Assembly (NCBI GenBank): GCA_964612975.1
Contig: CAZTGC010000008.1
Location: forward strand, 62,001-126,000
From: NZ13-RE01 sp964612975
Lineage (GTDB): Bacteria; Dictyoglomota; Dictyoglomia; Dictyoglomales; Dictyoglomaceae
Direction of reading: 5' to 3'
DNA: 64,000 bases
The notes below the pieces were generated by a model. That model was given only the letters and a program-made list of their open reading frames with translations. It was not told where the DNA came from and did not search any database. Position 1 is the first letter of the stretch. Each line of letters starts with the position of its first letter. Made by a program: the position numbers and the translations under genes. Positions 25,500-34,884 of the stretch are shown piece by piece.

Positions 25500-25756
25500 T
25501 AAGTCTTTTAATATTTTGGGGCTTATTTATTGCAATATTTTATTTTATTGCCATTGTTCCTCAAAGAAGAGAAGAAAAAAGAAGGAGAGAAATGCTAGAA
25601 TCTTTAAAAGCGGGAGATAAGATCGTGACAAAAGGGGGATTAATTGGACAAATTGTAGCTATAAATAAACAGACTAAAATTCTTCAAGTTTCTTTTGGAA
25701 AGGGAATAATCATGGAAATGATACTTGATGGGGTAGCTTATATAAAAAAGGATTAA
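25475..25756 (+). CDS. yajC: Sec translocon accessory protein YajC
   Basis: A 93-residue inner membrane protein with one helix (about 8-29) followed by the diagnostic VPQRREEKRRREMLESLKAGDKIVTKGGLIGQI. It associates with SecDF-YidC in protein export. Located between tgt and secD in the widely conserved queA-tgt-yajC-secDF order. AAAGGAGG precedes the ATG inside the tgt gene. Confidence 0.96.
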   Translation: MDQGAGSLISLLIFWGLFIAIFYFIAIVPQRREEKRRREMLESLKAGDKIVTKGGLIGQIVAINKQTKILQVSFGKGIIMEMILDGVAYIKKD

Positions 25757-25777
25757 GATAGGGGAAGGAGGGAATTT

Positions 25778-26977
25778 ATGAAAGTAAGTTCAGAGTATAA
25801 AACTGCTTTTATTGTAATAGTTTTTGCTCTTTCGTTATGGGTTCTTTTAACTCGCCCCTTTAGATTAGGGTTGGATATTAAAGGGGGGATTAGGGTTACT
25901 CTCCTGTGTCAAAGGACTCCTACAGTAGAAATTACTGATGACGCTATAAGAAGAACTATAGAGGTAATGAGGAATCGTATTGATCAAATGGGAGTTGCAG
26001 AGCCATCTTTATATAGGGAAGGATCAGATAAAATTGTGGTAGAGCTTCCTGGAATCAAAGATCCTGAGAGAGCATTAGATATTATTGGGCAGACGGCACT
26101 TTTAGAATTTAAAGATGAAAATGAAAGAACTATTCTTACTGGTTCTGCTTTGAAAACTGCGAAGGTCGAATTTGATCAACTTGGACAACCTCAGGTTCGT
26201 GTAGAGATGAATCCTGAGGGGGCGAAAATTTTTGCGGATTTTACATCAAAAAATATTGGAAAGCCAGTAATTATTGTTCTTGATGGAAGAGTTATATCGA
26301 GTCCAATAATCCAAGATGCTATTACCGAAGGAGTTGGAGTAATAACAGGAAGATTCACCATTGATGAAGCTCAAAAACTTGCAATTTTACTTCGTGGAGG
26401 TGCCTTACCTGTTCCTGTTAAAGTTATAGAAAATAGAACTATAGACCCAACTCTTGGAAGAGATACGATGGAAGCTGCATATAAAGCAGGAATTATTGGG
26501 GGAATTTTGGTAGTTTTATTTATGATAATCATTTTTAGATTTTTAGGATTAACAGCAGATATTGCTTTGGGACTTTATATTATAATGGTACTTGCAGTAT
26601 TTAAGTTACTTGATGCAACTCTTACCTTACCTGGAATTGCGGGAATAATCTTATCCATAGGTATGGCTGTAGATGCTAATTGTCTAATATTTACAAGAAT
26701 GAGAGAAGAATTTGCAAAAAAGAAGACTCCTGTGGCCTCCTTAGATGCAGGTTTTAGAAATGCCTTAAGAGCTATTATTGATAGTAATGTAACTACAATA
26801 TTAGCAGCTCTCATTCTATACATATTTGGAACTGGACCTGTGAGAGGATTTGCAGTAACTCTTACTATAGGTGTTTCCTTAAGTATGTTTACTGCAATAA
26901 CTGTAACAAGAACTCTTCTTGAAAATTTGTTACAGCTTCCTCTTTTTAAGAAACATACTAAGCTTTTAGGTTTATAG
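25778..26977 (+). CDS. secD: Protein translocase subunit SecD
   Basis: Uses the ion gradient to drive later stages of protein export together with SecF. 399 residues: one N-terminal helix, the LGLDIKGGIRVTL (D1) motif, a periplasmic domain with NRIDQMGVAEPSLYREGSDKIVVELPGI, LRGGALPVPVKVIENRTIDPTLG, and five C-terminal helices with GMAVDANCLIFTRMREE and the conserved late TIGVSLSMFTAITVTR motif. Somewhat shorter than the E. coli protein, with the compact periplasmic domain common in thermophiles. Confidence 0.97.
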   Translation: MKVSSEYKTAFIVIVFALSLWVLLTRPFRLGLDIKGGIRVTLLCQRTPTVEITDDAIRRTIEVMRNRIDQMGVAEPSLYREGSDKIVVELPGIKDPERALDIIGQTALLEFKDENERTILTGSALKTAKVEFDQLGQPQVRVEMNPEGAKIFADFTSKNIGKPVIIVLDGRVISSPIIQDAITEGVGVITGRFTIDEAQKLAILLRGGALPVPVKVIENRTIDPTLGRDTMEAAYKAGIIGGILVVLFMIIIFRFLGLTADIALGLYIIMVLAVFKLLDATLTLPGIAGIILSIGMAVDANCLIFTRMREEFAKKKTPVASLDAGFRNALRAIIDSNVTTILAALILYIFGTGPVRGFAVTLTIGVSLSMFTAITVTRTLLENLLQLPLFKKHTKLLGL

Positions 26978-26992
26978 AAGGGAGGAGTTGTT

Positions 26993-27868
26993 TTGAAAAG
27001 GGAAATAAATTTTTTAGGGGAAAAAGTAAGAAGGATTTTTTTCTTAATATCCTTTATTTTTATTATAGTAGGCTTAATCTCTTTTTTTACAAATGGTTTG
27101 AATCTTTCTATAGATTTTCAAAGTGGAAGTTTACTTCATTACAAGGTTGATACCCCTTTAAATACAAAGCAGATTTCTGAGATAAGAAAAACTGTAAATA
27201 AGTTATTTGAAAAATCTATAGTTCAAACAAGTTCAGATCTAAAAGAAATATGGGTTAGAACAAAACCCCTCGATGAAGATTCTGCAAAGAAACTAACTTC
27301 ATCTATAGAAAAAATTATTGGCAATTTTAAGGGAAAAGATTGGACCAGTATTGAACCTTCAATAAGTCAAGAATTAAGAGAAAAAGCTATATTGGCTTCA
27401 ATATTAGCGGTGGTTATTATGTTAGTATATATAACTCTAAGATTTAGATTTGATTTTGCCCTTTCTGCTATAATAGGTGAGGCTTTTGTTCTTTTGGCAA
27501 CTTTGTCTCTCTTTTCTATGTTCCAGTGGGAAATAAGTCCCTCCTTTATTGCGGCTATTCTTACCCTTTTAGGATATGCTATTAATAATACTATTATTGT
27601 ATTTGATAGAATTCGGGAAAATGTGAAGGCATATCCAAAGGAGGATTTTGTTAAAATAGCAAATATGAGCATCAATCAGGTATTGTTGAGAACTCTTTAC
27701 ACTATTGTTACTACTCTTTGTGCTATAATTCCTATTTTGATAATTGGAGGAGAAGTGCTTCGTCCCTTTATAATTGCTCTATGCTTAGGTATATTAATTG
27801 GAACATATTCTACTATATTTATATCTTCATCTCTTCTTGCAGAGTGGAGAGAAGTTCAAAAAGCTTAG
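26993..27868 (+). CDS. secF: Protein translocase subunit SecF
   Basis: Partner of SecD. 291 residues with N-terminal helix, NGLNLSIDFQSGSLL (the SecF D1 motif), a small extracytoplasmic domain, then helices carrying YAINNTIIVFDRIREN and TLYTIVTTLCAIIPILIIGG. Translation starts at TTG 26993 after GGGAGGAG. The stop is immediately followed by the recJ ATG at 27869. Confidence 0.96.
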   Translation: MKREINFLGEKVRRIFFLISFIFIIVGLISFFTNGLNLSIDFQSGSLLHYKVDTPLNTKQISEIRKTVNKLFEKSIVQTSSDLKEIWVRTKPLDEDSAKKLTSSIEKIIGNFKGKDWTSIEPSISQELREKAILASILAVVIMLVYITLRFRFDFALSAIIGEAFVLLATLSLFSMFQWEISPSFIAAILTLLGYAINNTIIVFDRIRENVKAYPKEDFVKIANMSINQVLLRTLYTIVTTLCAIIPILIIGGEVLRPFIIALCLGILIGTYSTIFISSSLLAEWREVQKA

Positions 27869-30364
27869 ATGTATAAATGGGTTTTTCTTCCAGGAAACAA
27901 GGAGCAAGAGGAGGAATTAGTAAGAAATTGTAATATTTCTCCTCTTCTTGCTCGTCTTCTTGTTAATAGAGGAATAGTAGAAGAAAAATTAGCAAAGGAA
28001 TTTTTATTTCCTAACTTAGATAATTTTTACGATCCTTTTCGTTTTTTTCCTCAATTGGAAAATACACTGGATTATATTATAAAACTTAGAGATTTAAAGA
28101 AGAAAATTTTAATTTATGGAGATTATGATGCAGACGGTATCACTTCTACAACCCTTTTATTAAAAACCCTTAAGAATTGGGGTTGGGAGGTAGAGTATTA
28201 TATTCCTCATAGACTTATTGAAGGCTATGGTTTAAAGAAAGATACCTTACAGAAGCTTGATCTTTCAAAATATAGTCTAATAATAACTGTTGATTGTGGA
28301 ATAAATAGTATAGAAGAAGTAGATTTTTTAAAGAAAAACGGCTTAGAAGTAATAATTACTGATCATCATATACCCTCTTCAGCTTTTCCTAATGCTATGT
28401 TAGTTTTAAATCCTCATTTAAATAAGTATCCTTTTCCATACTTGGCTGGTGTTGGAGTTGTTTTTAAATTTCTTCAAGGATTGAGCGAGAAAATTGGGGA
28501 AAATATTTATAAAGAAGAAGGAATTTTTGAACTTGTCTCCCTTGGAACCTTAGGAGATCAGGTAGAATTGAAAAGCGAAAATAGAATTTTTGTAAAGTAT
28601 GGATTAAGTAAAATCTTAGAAACAAAGCTTCTTGGACTAAAAGCTTTAATTAAAAAAGCAGGATTAGGAAACCACTCTATCCTTAACTCAAGAGATATAT
28701 TATTTTATATTGTTCCTCGTCTCAATGCTATAGGAAGATTAAGAGAAGTTAAGGATGCTATCGATCTTATCCTTTCTCAAACTGAGGAATCTGCAGAAAA
28801 TTTAGCAAATATTCTGGAAAGGGAAAATAGAGAAAGACAGAGAATTAAAGATGAAGTTACATTTTCAGCAAATGAGGAAGTAACAAAATATTTTGAAAAA
28901 GAAGGAGAAGATGTTCCAGTAATAATTCTTTTTAATGAAAACTGGCATAAAGGAGTTTTAGGAATATCTGCTGCAGAATTAGCAGAGAAGTATAATAGAC
29001 CTGTTTTTTTAGGAAAGATTGAAGGAGATTATATTGTGGGATCAGGGAGAGGAGTGGAAGATGTAGATATATTTGAATTTATGACAAAACTTTCCAAATT
29101 CCTAAATAGATTTGGAGGGCATAAATCTGCTGTTGGTTTTAATATTAAAAGGGAACTTTGGAATGATTTTTATAGATCTGCAATAGATCTTTCTAGGAGA
29201 TTATGGAAGGATTTAGAGTTGATCCCTAAAATAAAGATTGATACGAAACTGAATGTTAAAAATATAAATTCAAGATTGTTTTCAGATATCGAAAAACTTT
29301 CTCCCTTTGGGCCAGGAAATGAGGAGCCTTGTTTCCTTATTCCAAATTCATCAATACAAGAACTTTCTAGCGAAGATGGGAATGGGAAAAGATTTAATAT
29401 AAAAATCGTTGATTTATCAGGATCTGTTCTTTCTCTCACAGGTTTTGGGTTAGCAGAGAGATTGGCAAATCAGAAAGAAGGATTTATGGATATGGTTATA
29501 AGAATTTATAAAGGAAATTCTGGGGGAGAAAGTTTTTATAAATTTTATTTGGAAGATTTTAAAATGAATAAGAGAATTCCTTTAAAAATTAATTCAGAAA
29601 GAGAAAGAAGAATTAATTATCTTATTCATGTAGAAAATGATATAGAGAAGAATTCTATTTTGGAAAGAATAAAAAAGAAAAGAAAAAATATTTCTATAAT
29701 TACTCCCTCTTGGAATCAAGAATATTGGAAGGATAAAAGTCTAATTTTTGTTTCTCCATGGGAAATTGAAAGTAAAATGGAGAAACTAAAAAATTCTTCT
29801 CTTATTATTTGGGAAGATGTAGAGTTATTATTAAAATTTCCTGAGTTTATAGATTATTATTACAAGTTAGTAAAAGACTTACCAGTTCCTATGATTCTTT
29901 TAACATTATTAGGAGATGAAAAAACATTTTTAATGCTTTCTAAAATTCTTAATATAAGAATAGTTAAATATCCATCAAAAATTAAAGTTCCATCCTTATC
30001 AGACCTAAGATTTTCAAGGAATAAGGAAAAAGAAGAAAATTTCTTTAAAAGGATGAATGCATATTTTTACCCTTGGAATTTTCCCTTTTTTCATCTTAAT
30101 CATTTGGTTTTTATGAAACCTCCAATTTTGCCATCAGAATTAAGAAGATGGGTTAGAATATCAAAACATTCATATCTTTTCTTTGGTAAAGATGAAATTA
30201 TAGAAGGATATAAAAGAATTCAAGAATTGTCCTTGAACTTAAGTTCCTTAGAAAGATTGTCCTTTAAAAAATACTCTCAAGATTTTCTTCTACTTCTTCA
30301 GAAAGCTCGTCTTTCAGAAATTTATTCTCTTTTATTTCAGTACGAATCCTCCGAGCACAAGTAA
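27869..30364 (+). CDS. recJ: Single-stranded-DNA-specific exonuclease RecJ
   Basis: A 5'-3' exonuclease of the DHH superfamily used in recombination and repair. The catalytic core has ILIYGDYDADGITST (motif I), ITVDCGINSIEEV, VIITDHHIP (the DHH), and LNAIGRLREVKDAIDL; DHHA1 follows with GSGRGVEDVDIFEF and RFGGHKSAVGF, then an OB-fold domain. At 831 residues it carries an additional C-terminal region of about 250 residues beyond the minimal enzyme, as in Bacillus-type RecJ. Its last 101 nt overlap trmI on the opposite strand, with no terminator between. Confidence 0.95.
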   Translation: MYKWVFLPGNKEQEEELVRNCNISPLLARLLVNRGIVEEKLAKEFLFPNLDNFYDPFRFFPQLENTLDYIIKLRDLKKKILIYGDYDADGITSTTLLLKTLKNWGWEVEYYIPHRLIEGYGLKKDTLQKLDLSKYSLIITVDCGINSIEEVDFLKKNGLEVIITDHHIPSSAFPNAMLVLNPHLNKYPFPYLAGVGVVFKFLQGLSEKIGENIYKEEGIFELVSLGTLGDQVELKSENRIFVKYGLSKILETKLLGLKALIKKAGLGNHSILNSRDILFYIVPRLNAIGRLREVKDAIDLILSQTEESAENLANILERENRERQRIKDEVTFSANEEVTKYFEKEGEDVPVIILFNENWHKGVLGISAAELAEKYNRPVFLGKIEGDYIVGSGRGVEDVDIFEFMTKLSKFLNRFGGHKSAVGFNIKRELWNDFYRSAIDLSRRLWKDLELIPKIKIDTKLNVKNINSRLFSDIEKLSPFGPGNEEPCFLIPNSSIQELSSEDGNGKRFNIKIVDLSGSVLSLTGFGLAERLANQKEGFMDMVIRIYKGNSGGESFYKFYLEDFKMNKRIPLKINSERERRINYLIHVENDIEKNSILERIKKKRKNISIITPSWNQEYWKDKSLIFVSPWEIESKMEKLKNSSLIIWEDVELLLKFPEFIDYYYKLVKDLPVPMILLTLLGDEKTFLMLSKILNIRIVKYPSKIKVPSLSDLRFSRNKEKEENFFKRMNAYFYPWNFPFFHLNHLVFMKPPILPSELRRWVRISKHSYLFFGKDEIIEGYKRIQELSLNLSSLERLSFKKYSQDFLLLLQKARLSEIYSLLFQYESSEHK

Positions 30365-31121
30365 TAAAAGCAGTATGTGCAACCATTCTATGATATGGTC
30401 TTACTGAGAGATTCTCAATCTGCCAAGGTCTTAATAAAATCTCAAAGGTCTCGATAAAAGCATAACAAGAAATATTCTTTAAGGCAGATACTGTTTTCTT
30501 TGCTTGAATTATCGTAGGGGAATAGGAAAGAAAAATGCCACCAGGTCTTAAGGCTTTTATAGTATACTCTACAACCCTCCATGGTTCTGGAAGATCAAGT
30601 ATTATCCTATCAAAGTTTTCTTCTTCAATTCCATTGTATATATCTTTCAGTTTTAAAATGTGATTTTCTCTTTTCCCTATAAATTCTTCTATATTTTTTA
30701 ATGCTCTTGATGCAAAATTTTCTCTTACCTCATAGGAAACTACAATGCCCTTTTCTCCTACAGCCTTTAACAATGCTATGGTTAATGCTCCTGATCCTAT
30801 ACCTGCTTCAATAACTTTTGCTCCCTCATAAATATCGGCCCATACAAGTATAACTCCTATATCCTTGGGATAAATAATTTGAGCTCCCCGGGGCATTTCT
30901 AGGATATAATCAGAAAAAGTAGGTCTTAAGGCTAAAAGTTTTCCTCCATGGGAGGAAACAAGGGTTGTACCTTCTTCTTTTCCTATTATTTCATTATGGG
31001 GTAAATGTCCTTTATTATAATAAAAAATTTTATCTCTTTCTAATTTTAAAAGATGCCTTCTTTTCTCTTCCCAAAGTACTATCCATTCTCCTTCTTTTAA
31101 TTTTCCTTTATTTCTTTGCAT
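30264..31121 (-). CDS. trmI: tRNA (adenine-58-N1)-methyltransferase
   Basis: Methylates A58 in the T-loop of tRNA; important for growth at high temperature in thermophiles. 285 residues: an N-terminal beta domain, IIYPKDIGVILVWADIYEGAKVIEAGIGSGALTIALLKAVG (SAM-binding motif I with its preceding TrmI signature), and DRIILDLPEPWRVVE (motif IV). The final part, after GGIFLSYSPTIIQ, also contains the family's usual late strands; the acidic tail KDELSEEVEENLESIF lies in the region overlapping recJ. Starts where polX stops (TAATG). Confidence 0.94.
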   Translation of the reverse strand: MQRNKGKLKEGEWIVLWEEKRRHLLKLERDKIFYYNKGHLPHNEIIGKEEGTTLVSSHGGKLLALRPTFSDYILEMPRGAQIIYPKDIGVILVWADIYEGAKVIEAGIGSGALTIALLKAVGEKGIVVSYEVRENFASRALKNIEEFIGKRENHILKLKDIYNGIEEENFDRIILDLPEPWRVVEYTIKALRPGGIFLSYSPTIIQAKKTVSALKNISCYAFIETFEILLRPWQIENLSVRPYHRMVAHTAFITCARRIRTEIKENKFLKDELSEEVEENLESIF

Positions 31122-32854
31122 TATATATTTTTCCTATTCCTTTTTAGTTTTTTCTTTATTTCTTCCCAAGGATATGTATTCAAAATATCTTCCTTTTTTA
31201 GCCATGCTCTTCTTGCTACATAAACTCCATACCTTATAAGAGAAAAACTTCTAATATCATGAGCATCAGTTCCTATAGAAAATAATAATCCATATTTTTC
31301 CTTAGCCTTTTTAGAATCTAAATCACAGAGGTCTAATCTATCTGGTTGAGCATTTATCTCTAAGATTGTTCCTGTTTCTTTAGATACTTGTAATATGGCT
31401 TCTAAATCTACTTCATATGCGGGACGTTTATTTATCAGTCTTCCTGTAGGATGACTGATGATATCTACCCATGGATTTTTAATGGCAGATATTAATCTTT
31501 CTGTTATTTTTTCTTTACTCTGTTTAAATCCAGAATGTAATCCTGCAATCACTAAATCAAACTTCTCTAATATAGTATTTGGTAAGTCTATACTTCCATC
31601 ACTCAATATATTTGCCTCAATACTGTGGATGATTTTAAAATCTTTATATTTTTTATTTAAGTCAAATATTTTTTCCCTTTGTTTTTCTATTTTTTCTGGG
31701 GTTAAACCTCCTGCAACTCCTAATGCCTGACTATGATCTGAAATAACTAAATATTTATACCCAAATTTATATGCAGAATCCACCATTTCTTCTAAACTGT
31801 TTGCTCCATCACTCCAGGTAGTATGAGAATGTAAATCTCCTAGAATATCTTTTTCCTCTACAAGACTTGGTAATTTATTAAGACTTGCAAGTTCTATTTC
31901 TCCTTGATCTTCTCTTAATTCTGGAGGAATAAATTGTAAACCGAGAATTTCATATATATCTTCCTCTTTCTCTCCCCCAAGACGTTTATTGTCTTCTATT
32001 CTAAAAATACCATACTCATTAATTTTAAGACCCCTTTTTAAAGCTAATTCTCTAAGTTTTATATTATGAGCTTTAGATCCTGTAAAATATTGCAATGCTG
32101 CACCAAAACACTTCTCTTCCACAACTCTAAAATCGACTTGAATTCCAGGTTCTACAGTTATACTTGTTTTTGTAGGACCAGATGCAATTATATCCTTTAG
32201 GAGAGGCAATTTCTTTAAAGACTCATTTACCCTTTCAATATCTTGTGTAGTGATAAGAATATCTATGTCTCCTATGGTCTCTTTTCTTCTTCTTACACTT
32301 CCAGCAGGAGTAATATTTTTTATAGATGTATTATCTGAGAGAAAAGATAATATTTCTTCAATGATGGGAAGAGCAATTCCTAGGGGAATTCTCTCGCTTT
32401 TCTCTTTTATTTGCTTTATTCCTTCTAATATATTTTGTTCTATCTTCTCTCCTAATCGAGGAAGTAATCTTATTCTTCCTTCTTTTGCTGCTTTTTCTAA
32501 ACTATCAATATCTTTTATCCCTAACTCTTTGTACAATCTATATGCAAGCTTTGGACCTACCCCTGGAATTTTTTCTAATTCTAAAAGCTCAGGAGGAATT
32601 TTCTTCCTCAATTCCTCTAAATAAGTTATTTTGCCCTTAGTAAAATATTCTGCAATTTTTTGGGATATACTTTCCCCTACTCCTTTTATTTCATGAAGTC
32701 TTTTTTCTCTAAAAAGTTTTTCTATATCCTCCGCAAGATTTTCTATTCTTCTTGCTGCTTCCATATATGCAGCAACTTTATATTTATTTTCTCCCTTTAA
32801 TTCTAAAAGGGAAGAAATTTCGTATAGGATCTTTGCAACTTCCAAATTTCTCAT
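31121..32854 (-). CDS. polX: DNA polymerase X family protein with PHP domain
   Basis: A 577-residue family X polymerase, implicated in base excision repair. N-terminal helix-hairpin-helix domain (EIKGVGESISQKIAEYF, LEKIPGVGPKLAYRLYKELG), nucleotidyltransferase palm with GSVRRRKETIGDIDILI carrying the catalytic aspartates, then the C-terminal PHP nuclease domain (DLHSHTTWSDGANSLEEM, VISDHSQALGVAGGL, SIEANIL, GLHSG). PHP-domain PolX enzymes usually have 3'-5' exonuclease and AP endonuclease activity. No ribosome-binding site precedes the ATG; see the promoter entry, which suggests a leaderless transcript. Confidence 0.95.
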   Translation of the reverse strand: MRNLEVAKILYEISSLLELKGENKYKVAAYMEAARRIENLAEDIEKLFREKRLHEIKGVGESISQKIAEYFTKGKITYLEELRKKIPPELLELEKIPGVGPKLAYRLYKELGIKDIDSLEKAAKEGRIRLLPRLGEKIEQNILEGIKQIKEKSERIPLGIALPIIEEILSFLSDNTSIKNITPAGSVRRRKETIGDIDILITTQDIERVNESLKKLPLLKDIIASGPTKTSITVEPGIQVDFRVVEEKCFGAALQYFTGSKAHNIKLRELALKRGLKINEYGIFRIEDNKRLGGEKEEDIYEILGLQFIPPELREDQGEIELASLNKLPSLVEEKDILGDLHSHTTWSDGANSLEEMVDSAYKFGYKYLVISDHSQALGVAGGLTPEKIEKQREKIFDLNKKYKDFKIIHSIEANILSDGSIDLPNTILEKFDLVIAGLHSGFKQSKEKITERLISAIKNPWVDIISHPTGRLINKRPAYEVDLEAILQVSKETGTILEINAQPDRLDLCDLDSKKAKEKYGLLFSIGTDAHDIRSFSLIRYGVYVARRAWLKKEDILNTYPWEEIKKKLKRNRKNI

Positions 32855-32863
32855 ACTATATCA

Positions 32864-32892
32864 ATTTTAAAGAAAAAAGTTCTCCTTGAAAA
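32864..32892 (-). promoter_or_regulatory. polX promoter, probably giving a leaderless mRNA
   Basis: On the minus strand TTTTCA (32892-32887) and TAAAAT (32869-32864) are spaced by 17 nt. The predicted start is about 2-3 nt before the polX ATG at 32854, matching the absence of a ribosome site. The -35 overlaps the inverted repeat TTGAA-AAG-TTCAA at 32886-32898. Confidence 0.4.
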
Positions 32893-32915
32893 GTTCAAAT
32901 TAAAATTTATATATA

Positions 32916-32944
32916 TTGCATCATTTGTAGTTTTATCTTATGCT
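32916..32944 (+). promoter_or_regulatory. Promoter of zinc-ribbon protein gene
   Basis: TTGCAT (32916-32921) and TATGCT (32939-32944) are separated by 17 nt, about 40 nt upstream of the ATG at 32986. A second, weaker pair is TTGAAA (32886) and TATATA (32908). Confidence 0.45.
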
Positions 32945-32985
32945 TTAATAAGAGAAGATAGTTCCCATATAAAAGAGAGGAGAAA

Positions 32986-33708
32986 ATGAAAAAAGATAAT
33001 ATACCTAAGTTTCTTGGTATTCAAGATTTACTGATTAACTTGAGGGAGAAAGAAAAGGTCTTTATAGATAAGAGGCAAGAATATGAAGAGTTTAAAAAGG
33101 AAAGACTTGAGCTTATTAATTTAAAAGAAGAAGAAATAAAAGTTTTAGAAAAAGATATTAAAAATTTGAAGGATAACCAGAAGGAAAGGGAAGATAGAAT
33201 AATCAGTTTGAGGGATAAATATCAAGATGAAGAGAAAAAGGCATTAACTACTAAGAGTCCAAAGGAAGCCTTAAATTTAGAAAAGGAAATGGAAAGTTTA
33301 AAGGGACAAATTAGAAGGTTAGAAGACGAAATTTTGGATATTCTACTGGAATTAGAAGATAAGAATAACCTCTACTCGGAACATAAAAAGGAGCTAGATA
33401 AATTTAAAGAAGAATTTTATTTAAGAAATGAAAAATATGAAAAAGAGTTGAAAGAATTAAGAGGAGAAATAGAATCAATTTCTTTAGAAATTGAAAAAAA
33501 TAAAAAAGAAATTCCTATGGATGAGATTTTAGAATTTGAAAATCTTATGAGACAAAAATCAAATAGAGCAATATCAAGGGTAATAAATAAGGAGGTATGT
33601 GAGGGATGTAAATTATCTCTTCCAAAAGTTGTATTAGATAGATTAAAGAAGAAAGAGGAGATTTTATATTGCCCAAATTGTGGTAGAATTCTTTGGATAG
33701 AGTCATGA
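32986..33708 (+). CDS. Coiled-coil C4 zinc-ribbon protein (CdsZ-like, DUF164)
   Basis: A 240-residue protein with about 180 residues of antiparallel coiled coil (dense K/E heptads) and a C-terminal zinc ribbon, CEGCKLSLPKVV...YCPNCGRILW. This is the zf-RING_7/DUF164 family; members have been called CdsZ. They are widespread in bacteria and have been linked to protein quality control or nucleic-acid processes without a settled function. GAGGAG lies just before the ATG. The stop overlaps the following small gene (ATGA). Confidence 0.9.
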   Translation: MKKDNIPKFLGIQDLLINLREKEKVFIDKRQEYEEFKKERLELINLKEEEIKVLEKDIKNLKDNQKEREDRIISLRDKYQDEEKKALTTKSPKEALNLEKEMESLKGQIRRLEDEILDILLELEDKNNLYSEHKKELDKFKEEFYLRNEKYEKELKELRGEIESISLEIEKNKKEIPMDEILEFENLMRQKSNRAISRVINKEVCEGCKLSLPKVVLDRLKKKEEILYCPNCGRILWIES

Positions 33709-34003
33709 GTTTAATTATTTTTTTGATTTTAGGAATTACAATTATATATTTTATAGATAAGATTTTGAAATATCTTACCACCTCACGTTGTCCAAAATGT
33801 GGTAAAAAATTATTGATAAGATATTTTTTACATAAACCTCCAACCCCTGTCGAAGATGGAATTGAAGAAAGAATTCTCTACTGTGAATGCGGATATGAAA
33901 AGAGAATAAAATATTCTGTTCCTTACTGGAAGATAATAAGAAAAGAGGGGTTTAGAGGTTTTGAAGTAATTCCTTGGACAGATCTTTATAAAGATAAAGA
34001 TAG

Positions 34004-34377
<374 letters not shown>

Positions 34378-34393
34378 CATTTTTATAATCCTA

Positions 34394-34402
34394 TGATATA
34401 AT
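34394..34402 (+). promoter_or_regulatory. Promoter of the division and cell wall cluster
   Basis: TGATATAAT is an extended -10 (perfect TATAAT at 34397-34402). The start is predicted near 34409, at the edge of the MraZ-type repeats. No strong -35 is seen; TTTTCA at 34374-34379 is at 17 nt. Confidence 0.5.
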
Positions 34403-34407
34403 TTTGA

Positions 34408-34432
34408 AGTGGTAAAAAGTGGAAATGGGTGG
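34408..34432 (+). promoter_or_regulatory. MraZ operator (three direct repeats)
   Basis: Three repeats, AGTGG (34408), AGTGG (34418) and GGTGG (34428), recur every 10 nt, just before mraZ. MraZ proteins bind closely spaced GTG-containing repeats ahead of their own operon in other bacteria. The repeats lie at and after the predicted transcription start, which fits autorepression. Confidence 0.6.
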
Positions 34433-34443
34433 AAGGAGTTATA

Positions 34444-34884
34444 ATGTTTGTAGGGGAATACTTACATTCTCTCGATGAAAAGGGAAGACTTACAATACCT
34501 AATATTTTTAGGCAGGAACTGAGCGAAAAATTTTATATTACTCGAGGATTTGATAAATGTCTCCGTTTATATACTATTGAAGAATGGAAGAAATTTTCTG
34601 AGTTTTTATTAGAATTTTCTCCCACCGATGAAGCTTCTATGAATATAAAAAGATTCTGGTTCTCTGGCTCTTTGGAGGTTATAGTGGATAAATTAGGAAG
34701 AATACTTATTCCCTCACATCTTAGAGAGTATGCCGAGTTAGATAGGGATATTGTTATCATTGGTATTGGGACATATATAGAAATATGGAGCAAACAAAAT
34801 TGGGAGAAGCTTATGAAGCAGATAGATCTCTTAGAGAAGATGAAGGAAATTAATGAAAAGGTAGAAAAATTATGGAAAGGATGA
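34444..34884 (+). CDS. mraZ: Transcriptional regulator MraZ
   Basis: An AbrB-like DNA-binding protein at the head of the division and cell wall operon, which it usually represses. 146 residues from ATG 34444, chosen because AAGGAG lies 5 nt upstream; a GTG at 34429 is in frame but lies in the operator. Two AbrB-type repeats are present: FVGEYLHSLDEKGRLTIPNIFR and FWFSGSLEVIVDKLGRILIPSHLREYA. Overlaps rsmH by 13 nt. Confidence 0.96.
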   Translation: MFVGEYLHSLDEKGRLTIPNIFRQELSEKFYITRGFDKCLRLYTIEEWKKFSEFLLEFSPTDEASMNIKRFWFSGSLEVIVDKLGRILIPSHLREYAELDRDIVIIGIGTYIEIWSKQNWEKLMKQIDLLEKMKEINEKVEKLWKG

